6,905 nucleotides of DNA from Acidobacteriaceae bacterium. GTDB taxonomy: Bacteria > Acidobacteriota > Terriglobia > Terriglobales > Acidobacteriaceae. Shown one piece after another: positions 1 through 4,352 of the stretch. The notes under the pieces were generated by a model that did no database searches, had not been told where the DNA came from, and saw only the letters and a list, made by a program, of their open reading frames with translations. The stretch lies in contig PLYW01000085.1 of assembly GCA_003151875.1 (NCBI GenBank), positions 1 to 6,905 on the forward strand. The letters are read 5' to 3'. Each line of letters starts with the position of its first letter. Position 1 is the first letter of the stretch. The position numbers and the translations under genes are program-made.

Positions 1-338
1 ATGTAGATCTTGAGATGGCGGCTGCCGTGCTGGGTGCTCGATTCGTACTTCAGCGGGTGGCCGCTGCCATCGAGCACGCTGGTGACTTTGAGGAACAGGG
101 TGTAGTTGCTGCCGTGCGGCCCTGGGTATTCGACGGGAATGTCGCGGTAGATGCCGTGATACTCGCCGCTGAAAACCAGGTCAATGTGCTCGTTGACGGT
201 GGTCACCCCGTCGGAGGCAACGTAGATGTGGCTTTCGAAGCGCGCAATGTGCCAGTCGCGGGCGAAGGCGGGAATCGCCAGGGAAAGGCAGAGAATGACA
301 AGGGCGAAGGTTCGCAGTTGGCATTTAGCAGTTAGCAT
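1..338 (-). CDS. DUF2207 membrane protein, N-terminal part (runs off left edge)
   Basis: The minus strand is open from an ATG at 338-336 to the window edge, giving 112 residues of the N-terminus. The protein begins with a signal peptide: a hydrophobic stretch FALVILCLSLAIPAFA at about residues 10-25, then RDWHIARFESHIYVASDG. The following segment, with VNEHIDLVFSGEYHGIYRDI, matches the usual start of DUF2207 proteins, whose extracytoplasmic N-terminal domain precedes membrane helices (the later part is outside the window). The biochemical role of the family is unknown. DUF2207 genes often sit beside lemA, as here, one gene away. The first residues (MLTAKCQL) are encoded by the heptanucleotide repeat array, and the ATG overlaps the end of the four-helix gene by 7 nt. 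The native start may therefore have been replaced when the repeat arrived. Family call is fairly confident; the exact start is less so. Confidence 0.75.
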   Translation of the reverse strand, partial: MLTAKCQLRTFALVILCLSLAIPAFARDWHIARFESHIYVASDGVTTVNEHIDLVFSGEYHGIYRDIPVEYPGPHGSNYTLFLKVTSVLDGSGHPLKYESSTQHGSRHLKIY

Positions 339-349
339 TTGGCCCTTAG
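315..349 (-). repeat. Heptanucleotide repeat array, left arm
   Basis: Read on the minus strand, five consecutive 7-nt units occur: ctaaggg, ccaaatg, ctaactg, ctaaatg and ccaactg. The outermost two units plus flanking bases form a 17-nt sequence (tgctaaatgccaactgc, 330-314) that recurs exactly in inverted orientation at 793-809. The array contains the stop codon of the four-helix gene (334-332) and the start codon assigned to the DUF2207 gene (338-336). It encodes the last residues of the first and the first residues of the second. Confidence 0.75.
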
Positions 350-721
350 CAACGGCTTGCTCCCTCGTTCAGCCTGCACCTTTGACAGTAGCCGGTTCAG
401 CATCCGCCGCATTTCAACGACGTCGTGGGTAACGGCTTCGTGGTTTTCTCGCGAGAGATACTCCAGGTCGCGAGCCAGCAGGAGAAAGTACTCCAACTCG
501 CTCGCAGATCCCATAGCGAGAGTCAGAAATCGGCCAAATTCAGCATTCCCGAATCGTCCGCAACCTTCGGCGATATTGGCCGCTACAGACGAACTGCAGC
601 GCCGCAGTTGACTCACCATGCCATAGGTCTCGTCACGTGGAAAATTTCGGGTGCAACTATAGATGGTCAGGGTGATTTGGTGTGCGCGTTGCCAAACCTT
701 CAAATCTCGAAAGTCCTTCAT
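332..721 (-). CDS. Four-helix bundle protein, S23/23S rRNA intervening-sequence protein family
   Basis: This encodes 129 residues, the normal size for the family (about 115-130). The start MKDFRDLKVWQRAH is the standard family N-terminus. It is preceded by AAGGAG four bases from the ATG at 721, so it is preferred over an in-frame ATG at 745 that lacks a ribosome site. Family signatures follow in order: NFPRDETYGMVSQLRR (about 26-41), SSVAANIAEGCGR (44-56), EFGRFLTLAMGSASELEYFL (61-80), then a C-terminal helix. Members were first described from intervening sequences inside 23S rRNA genes, and relatives (Avd) serve diversity-generating retroelements. They form oligomeric basic helical bundles thought to bind nucleic acid, but solitary copies like this have no known function. 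No reverse transcriptase is nearby. The gene sits between inverted heptad-repeat arrays, and the left one encodes its last few residues (roughly PLLRAKC). Confidence 0.9.
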   Translation of the reverse strand: MKDFRDLKVWQRAHQITLTIYSCTRNFPRDETYGMVSQLRRCSSSVAANIAEGCGRFGNAEFGRFLTLAMGSASELEYFLLLARDLEYLSRENHEAVTHDVVEMRRMLNRLLSKVQAERGSKPLLRAKC

Positions 722-780
722 AGGGCTCCTTAATCTTTCGGTCATTCGAGGGTCTGGTTCTCACTCAATACTAAATACCA

Positions 781-808
781 CTAAGTGCTAAATGCTAAAT
801 GCCAACTG
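781..808 (+). repeat. Heptanucleotide repeat array, right arm
   Basis: On the plus strand four consecutive 7-nt units occur: ctaagtg, ctaaatg, ctaaatg and ccaactg. A weaker partial unit (ctaaata) lies at 771-777. The two outer units match the left arm exactly in inverted orientation: 17 identical bases (793-809 against 330-314), and 25 of 28 when the arms are extended inward to 782 and 341. The array begins 6 nt past the lemA stop codon and fills most of the lemA/four-helix gap. Confidence 0.75.
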
Positions 809-814
809 CTGCCT

Positions 815-1369
815 TTAGAACTTCACCGCCACCGGTTCGCGCTGTGCCGGTTCGGTGATGTCGAAGAACTGCTTCTGCTGGATGTGGAACATGCCCGCCA
901 CGAGGTTCGTGGGGAAGGTCTGGATCTTGGTGTTCAGATCGCGCACCACGGCGTTGTAGTAACGGCGGGCATTCTGGATGGCATCTTCCAGTCCGCTCAG
1001 CGAACCCTGCAGCGACTGGAACTGCTCTGAGGCGCGCAATTGCGGATAGGCCTCGGCCACCGCCAGCAGTCCGCGCAAGGCGTAGGTGAGCTGGCCCTCG
1101 GCCTCGCTCTTCTCCGCCGGAGTGCTGGCAGCCATGGCAACGCTGCGAAACTTGGCGACGTTCTCGAAGGTGCCCTTTTCGTGGGCGGCATAGCCCTTCA
1201 CGGTTTCGACCAGGTTGGGGATAAGGTCGTAGCGGCGCTTCAGTTGCACGTCAATATCGGCCCAGGCGTTGTCGGCGCGGACCCGCAACTGCACCAGGCT
1301 GTTGTAAATGCCGATCAGCGTGAATGCGATGACGGCCAGTAGGACGATAAGAATAACGATAGAAATCAT
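815..1369 (-). CDS. lemA: LemA family membrane-anchored protein
   Basis: This encodes 184 residues, the usual LemA length. An N-terminal membrane segment (about residues 2-21) has almost no residues ahead of it, followed by the LemA helical domain. Family motifs are visible: YNSLVQLRVRADNAWADIDV (22-41), LKRRYDLIPNLVETVKGY (43-60), LLAVAEAYPQLRA (101-113), and ARRYYNAVVRDLN with a downstream FPTNLVA (about 134-158). LemA proteins are thought to expose a coiled helical domain outside the membrane; their molecular role is unresolved. The ATG at 1369 is chosen because GGGAGG lies 8 nt upstream on the minus strand. The frame stays open upstream to a GTG at 1528, but that 53-residue extension is low-complexity and unlike LemA. 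The downstream DUF2207 gene is a familiar partner, here separated by the four-helix gene. Confidence 0.95.
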   Translation of the reverse strand: MISIVILIVLLAVIAFTLIGIYNSLVQLRVRADNAWADIDVQLKRRYDLIPNLVETVKGYAAHEKGTFENVAKFRSVAMAASTPAEKSEAEGQLTYALRGLLAVAEAYPQLRASEQFQSLQGSLSGLEDAIQNARRYYNAVVRDLNTKIQTFPTNLVAGMFHIQQKQFFDITEPAQREPVAVKF

Positions 1370-1397
1370 GCCGTTTTCCTCCCGGCGGGGCTTTCCA

Positions 1398-1420
1398 GCA
1401 AGCGTTGGGTTAGCGCTTGC
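1398..1420. other. 7-bp perfect inverted repeat in the lemA upstream region
   Basis: The sequence gcaagcg (1398-1404) and cgcttgc (1414-1420) form a perfect 7-bp inverted repeat around a 9-nt centre. A second pair, ctttc (1391-1395) and gaaag (1428-1432), lies just outside it. The dyad is about 30-50 nt upstream of the lemA start and could be an operator or a leader hairpin. I cannot assign a regulator, and short dyads occur by chance. Confidence 0.3.
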
Positions 1421-1510
1421 CGGGGGTGAAAGTTCGACAGCAGGGGACGAGCGGAAGTTATCACATGGCGCACGGCGGAGGCAATTCGAACCGGACCCCG
1501 CGCGTCGGGA

Positions 1511-1529
1511 TAGAATATTCCTTCGCACC
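1511..1529 (+). promoter_or_regulatory. Putative -10 and start-site region of the orphan gene, copy A of a shared leader
   Basis: The 19-nt sequence tagaatattccttcgcacc begins with a -10-like TAGAAT and lies 34 nt ahead of the TTG start at 1563. It matches 17 of 19 bases of the sequence before the synthase gene at 2246-2264. In both places a cggagacc ribosome-site box follows (1553-1560 and 2265-2272). No convincing -35 hexamer is visible at normal spacing. The similarity may mark two promoters or a duplicated segment. Confidence 0.45.
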
Positions 1530-1545
1530 TAGCCAAACGGAGTGC

Positions 1546-1555
1546 CACTTGGCGG
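1546..1555 (+). repeat. 10-bp inverted repeat, left copy, flanking the orphan gene
   Basis: The sequence cacttggcgg recurs as its exact reverse complement at 2220-2229. The two copies bracket the unknown gene. A further matching aacg lies on the outer side of each copy (1537-1540; cgtt at 2236-2239). It overlaps the ribosome site of the gene, so the match could be coincidental. Confidence 0.35.
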
Positions 1556-1562
1556 AGACCAA

Positions 1563-2198
1563 TTGAGATTTCTCTATCCCCAGTTGCAGGAGATGGACCC
1601 GAAAGAGTGGGCAACCCTATGGGCGAGTCTCTACGACGGTTACGATGAGGGAGACTACTGGCTCCTGATTAACAAGTCCGGGGCGCTCGCAGCCCCGGAT
1701 TTCGAGTTGATGGGACGGTGGAAAGACAATGCGCCGAAAGAGAGCGACAGGTGGAAGCCTAACGTTGCGACGGTCGCGTACGACGTTTGGATAAACGCTG
1801 CTAGCGATCTTCCCAAGTGCCCGGATGTCAATGACGTTGCCGAGTTCCTGAGCAATTGGTCGGAGAGGAAGTTCCGCAGTGGCAAAAGTGGGCTAAAAAG
1901 CTTCGGGCTAGCGCGCGCAACAACCCTGCTCCACTTCATCAGCGCAGGCCGGTTTCCAATATTCGATTCGCGGGTAACTCAGGCCACCGGTTGGTTGCTA
2001 GGCTTAGAGCCGCCAAATACGGTGGAGTCGTACTTAATTTGCTGTCCGCTGCTAGAACAAATTTCGGCTGCTTGCGGGGCTTCCGATGCAGCAGGTCGGC
2101 GAAAGCTCGACAAGGCTCTGTTTGCCTTCGGCAAATGGATGGCGGACAACGCCCATTTATTTCGTTGCGCTCTTGGTAGGCGAAGGCGAAAGCGCTGA
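1563..2198 (+). CDS. Hypothetical protein, possible helix-hairpin-helix glycosylase-like fold
   Basis: This encodes 211 residues that I cannot place in a named family. The TTG at 1563 is chosen because GGAG lies 5 nt upstream. A GTG at 1542 has no spaced ribosome site, and an ATG at 1593 directly abuts GGAG. The N-terminal half is acidic and rich in aromatic residues (YDGYDEGDYWLLI, about 24-36; WKPNVATVAYDVW, 64-76). The central segment TTLLHFISAGRFPIFDSRV (120-138) and a following KLDKALFAFGKW (181-192) look like conserved blocks. A helical region followed by a buried hydrophobic FPIFDSR is reminiscent of HhH DNA-glycosylase-like folds, but this is only a suggestion. The C-terminus ends in a basic tail, RRRRKR. 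There is no signal peptide or membrane helix, so it is probably cytoplasmic. Codon use looks less GC-biased at third positions than in the synthase gene next door, hinting at acquisition. Confidence 0.7.
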   Translation: MRFLYPQLQEMDPKEWATLWASLYDGYDEGDYWLLINKSGALAAPDFELMGRWKDNAPKESDRWKPNVATVAYDVWINAASDLPKCPDVNDVAEFLSNWSERKFRSGKSGLKSFGLARATTLLHFISAGRFPIFDSRVTQATGWLLGLEPPNTVESYLICCPLLEQISAACGASDAAGRRKLDKALFAFGKWMADNAHLFRCALGRRRRKR

Positions 2199-2219
2199 CG
2201 TGAGCCGAGTTGCTTCGGC

Positions 2220-2229
2220 CCGCCAAGTG
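2220..2229 (-). repeat. 10-bp inverted repeat, right copy, flanking the orphan gene
   Basis: The sequence ccgccaagtg is the exact reverse complement of 1546-1555. It lies 21 nt after the stop codon of the orphan gene and 16 nt before the second copy of the shared leader. Confidence 0.35.
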
Positions 2230-2245
2230 CCCTCACGTTCCGCGC

Positions 2246-2264
2246 TAAAATATTCATTCGCACC
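2246..2264 (+). promoter_or_regulatory. Putative -10 and start-site region of the synthase gene, copy B of the shared leader
   Basis: The 19-nt sequence taaaatattcattcgcacc starts with a -10-like TAAAAT and is followed directly by cggagacc (2265-2272). The GGAG core there is 6 nt from the ATG at 2276. It differs from copy A (1511-1529) at two bases. The -10 hexamer is the same TAAAAT found in the rpoD promoter of this window. No clear -35 is seen. Confidence 0.5.
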
Positions 2265-2275
2265 CGGAGACCTTC

Positions 2276-3493
2276 ATGGCAACCACGACCACTCGCACCA
2301 ATCCGCTGTCCTACCTCACCGACCAACTCAACGAGCTGAAGCAGAAGGGCACCTACTTCAAGCTGCGCGTGCTCGACGACGAGCAGGCGCCGGTGTGTAC
2401 CTTCGACGGCAAGAAGGTCATCAACATCGCCTCCAACAATTACCTGGGCTTGACGACGCATCCCAAGCTGCGCGAAGCCGCCCTCGAAGCCACGCGCAAG
2501 TACGGCGTCGGCTCGGGCGCCGTGCGCACTGTTGCCGGCACCATGAAGATCCACATGGAGCTGGAAGAGAGGATCGCGCGCTTCAAAAATGTCGAAGCCT
2601 GCGTGGTCTTTCAGTCGGGCTTCACGGCCAATGCGGGTACGGTGTCGGCGCTGCTGGGCAAGGAAGATTTCATCGTCTCCGATGAGCTGAACCACGCCAG
2701 CATCATCGACGGCGCGCGCCTCTCCCGCGCCAAAATCAAGGTTTTCCGCCACAAGGACACCGCCCACGCCGAAGAGCTGCTGCACGAGATCAAGAACGAG
2801 CCCGGCCGCAAGCTGGTCATCACCGACGGCGTTTTCTCCATGGACGGCGACATCGGCGCGCTGCCGCAACTGACCGAGCTGGCCGAGAAATACGGCGCCA
2901 TCATGATGGTGGATGACGCCCATGCTTCCGGCGTGCTGGGCCGTAACGGGCGCGGCACCGTCGATCACTTCCAACTTCACGGTCGCGTTGACGTGCAGGT
3001 GGGCACCCTCTCGAAAGCCATCGGCGCGCTGGGCGGCTATATTTGCGGCACCCGCGATCTCATCGAGTTCCTCTACCATCGCGGCCGGCCGTTCCTGTTC
3101 TCCACGTCGCACCCGCCGTCGGTGGCAGCCACGTGCATCGCAGCGTTTGACGTGCTGGAGCAGGAGCCCGAGCGCATCGAGCAGCTCTGGGAAAACACGC
3201 GCTACTGGAAGAAGGAGCTGGGCGCGCTCGGCTTCAACATCGGCGGGGTGAACACGCCGGCCAGCGAGACGCCGATCACGCCCATCATCGTGGGCGACGG
3301 CCGCCTCACCATGGACTTCTCGCGCGAGCTGTTCAAAGAGGGCGTGATGGGCACGGGCATTGCGTTCCCCACGGTGCCCGAGGGCAAGGCGCGCATCCGC
3401 ACCATCATGACCGCGACCCACACGCGCGACGAGCTCGACCAGGCGCTGGACGTCCTGAAACGCGTCGGCAAGAGGATGGGGATATTGGGGTGA
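2276..3493 (+). CDS. kbl: Alpha-oxoamine synthase: glycine C-acetyltransferase / 8-amino-7-oxononanoate synthase type
   Basis: This 405-residue, full-length fold-type I PLP enzyme joins an amino acid to an acyl-CoA with loss of CoA. Visible signatures are NIASNNYLGLTTHP (50-63), GVGSGAVRTVAGT (77-89), DELNHASIIDG with His140 stacking on PLP, DGVFSMDGD (184-192), VDDAHASG with Asp213 and His216, and GTLSKAIGALGGY with Lys247 as the Schiff-base lysine. Family members include KBL (glycine plus acetyl-CoA to 2-amino-3-ketobutyrate in threonine breakdown) and BioF (alanine plus pimeloyl thioester in biotin synthesis). The length and the GSGAVRTVAGT and SMDGDIG text look closer to KBL. No tdh or bio gene adjoins, so the substrate is not settled. 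The ATG has GGAG 6 nt upstream. It appears monocistronic, followed by the multi-hairpin block. Confidence 0.9.
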   Translation: MATTTTRTNPLSYLTDQLNELKQKGTYFKLRVLDDEQAPVCTFDGKKVINIASNNYLGLTTHPKLREAALEATRKYGVGSGAVRTVAGTMKIHMELEERIARFKNVEACVVFQSGFTANAGTVSALLGKEDFIVSDELNHASIIDGARLSRAKIKVFRHKDTAHAEELLHEIKNEPGRKLVITDGVFSMDGDIGALPQLTELAEKYGAIMMVDDAHASGVLGRNGRGTVDHFQLHGRVDVQVGTLSKAIGALGGYICGTRDLIEFLYHRGRPFLFSTSHPPSVAATCIAAFDVLEQEPERIEQLWENTRYWKKELGALGFNIGGVNTPASETPITPIIVGDGRLTMDFSRELFKEGVMGTGIAFPTVPEGKARIRTIMTATHTRDELDQALDVLKRVGKRMGILG

Positions 3494-3576
3494 CGGAGGA
3501 GTGCAGCTATCGTACGAATCCGATTTTGAAGGGGCACGGCTTTACAGGCTACAGAAAAAATCTGGACAGGAATTTT

Positions 3577-3757
3577 GGTGGGAGCCCCCTGCTTCAGCAG
3601 GGGGAAGGACTTTAGTCCAGCGAAAAAGAGTTCGCTCTTAAAATCGGCTTTAGCCGCGGGATTTGCCGAGGCCAGCGCTAAAGCGCATGATCCAAGTCGA
3701 GACTCTTCCGGAGCGCTAAAGCGCTCCTTTTCCCGCATAAATGCGGGGGCTCCCGCC
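3577..3757. repeat. 181-bp multi-hairpin palindromic element (REP/BIME-like)
   Basis: At least six compact hairpins fill the gap between the synthase and DUF2085 genes. They are 3585-3604 (8 bp, loop ttca), 3607-3618 (4 bp, ttta), 3645-3656 (4 bp, ttta), 3675-3686 (4 bp, taaa), 3710-3727 (7 bp, taaa) and 3732-3747 (6 bp, taaa). A further pairing at 3619-3639 can fold either as agcgaa/ttcgct or as aagag-ttcg-ctctt. The whole block is closed by ggtgggagccccc (3577-3589) with gggggctcccgcc (3745-3757), 12 Watson-Crick pairs plus one G-T. The outer pairing shares bases with the first and last hairpins, so the two folds exclude each other. No coding frame here is credible. Left of the block, 3494-3576 holds only a degenerate ggcacggcttta stretch. 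Confidence 0.8.
3710..3731 (+). terminator. Possible intrinsic terminator within the multi-hairpin element
   Basis: A 7-bp perfect stem, ggagcgc/gcgctcc, with a TAAA loop is followed by TTTT (3728-3731). This is the only hairpin in the block with a T run after it on the plus strand. It could end transcription from the synthase gene about 220 nt downstream of its stop. It may equally be just one unit of the repeat element. Confidence 0.35.
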
Positions 3758-3798
3758 GAGAAGTACATTCACCGTTCTTGCAGGGGATTTCAACTGCA

Positions 3799-4257
3799 AT
3801 GTACCTAGCAACTGAGCGACTTCGCCGCGCCACTCTTCGCTGGACCTGGTGGACTCTTGTCCCGCTGACGTTCGTGGCCGCCGTCGTTGCTGCTCCGTAT
3901 TTCCTGACGCATGGTTTGCTGGCTATGGGACTGGCACTGGAGCGGGGCTTCGCGATCGTCTGCCACCAGCGTCCGGAGCGCTCCTTCTGGATTTTCGGCG
4001 CCGAGATGGCTGTCTGCTCGCGCTGTCTGGGAATTTATCTGGGGGCGGCCGTGGGGCTGCTGTTTCGCACCTCGCGCAGGATCGCGTTGCGCCTGCTCAT
4101 CGCCGCGGCTGCCGTCAATCTTCTCGACACGATGACGGAATTGGCTGGCCTGCACGGCAACTGGCTGGCAATCCGATTTGTTTTCGGATTGCTGTTGGGC
4201 GGCACGGCTGCGTTGCTGATTTCATCTTCGGTTAGCCGGGCAGAGATTCTTGGTTGA
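3799..4257 (+). CDS. DUF2085 family membrane protein
   Basis: This encodes 152 residues with a short basic N-terminus and about four membrane segments (roughly 18-36, 74-90, 97-112 and 123-141). The DUF2085 signature is clear: FAIVCHQRPERSFW (51-64) followed by MAVCSRCLGIYLGAAVG (70-86). The invariant Cys55-His56 and Cys73-x2-Cys76 could form a metal or redox site near the membrane surface. The family has no established function. The ATG at 3799 is chosen over a TTG at 3778 because AGGGGA (3782-3787) lies upstream of it, though at a long spacing of 11 nt. The gene stands alone between two hairpin clusters and converges on the protease gene. Confidence 0.85.
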   Translation: MYLATERLRRATLRWTWWTLVPLTFVAAVVAAPYFLTHGLLAMGLALERGFAIVCHQRPERSFWIFGAEMAVCSRCLGIYLGAAVGLLFRTSRRIALRLLIAAAAVNLLDTMTELAGLHGNWLAIRFVFGLLLGGTAALLISSSVSRAEILG

Positions 4258-4263
4258 TGTGCC

Positions 4264-4340
4264 GTCCCTGACGGGACTCACTTTATTACAACGCTTACCC
4301 AGGACTTACGCCTGGGCTACGATTGCGACGCCCTTCGGGC
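4264..4340. repeat. Three-hairpin REP-like cluster in the convergent gap
   Basis: Three short hairpins fill the gap between the DUF2085 and M48 stop codons: gtccc-tgac-gggac (4264-4277), cccagg-acttacg-cctggg (4298-4316) and gccc-ttc-gggc (4330-4340). Their stems and loops differ from those of the block at 3577-3757, so this appears to be another repeat type. I have the impression that similar cccaggact...cctgggcta text is dispersed in Acidobacteriota and related genomes. No T run follows on either strand, so terminator activity is uncertain. Confidence 0.5.
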
Positions 4341-4352
4341 TGATGATTGACC

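Noticed and set aside
15..335. A plus-strand open frame at the left edge.
   Set aside because: It is antisense to the DUF2207 N-terminus, whose signal peptide and family motif identify the true strand.
332..721. The four-helix gene considered as an Avd component of a diversity-generating retroelement.
   Set aside because: There is no reverse transcriptase, template repeat or variable repeat in the window, and the N-terminus is of the S23/IVP type.
315..808. The heptad arrays considered as a CRISPR array or 23S rRNA intervening sequence.
   Set aside because: The units are 7 nt with no spacers, and no rRNA sequence flanks the four-helix gene.
1370..1528. An N-terminal extension of LemA to a GTG at 1528.
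   Set aside because: LemA proteins begin with the membrane segment, and the ATG at 1369 has GGGAGG upstream. The extension is Arg/Ser/Pro-rich and unlike the family.
1979..3421. A 480-residue minus-strand open frame across the synthase gene.
   Set aside because: It lies antisense to a well-supported PLP enzyme. Its product is rich in Ala, Gly, Arg, His and Asp with no motif, as expected from the complement of GC-biased codons.
3202..3768. A minus-strand open frame over the synthase 3' end and the hairpin block.
   Set aside because: It is half antisense to the synthase gene and half translation of palindromic repeats, with no recognisable domain.
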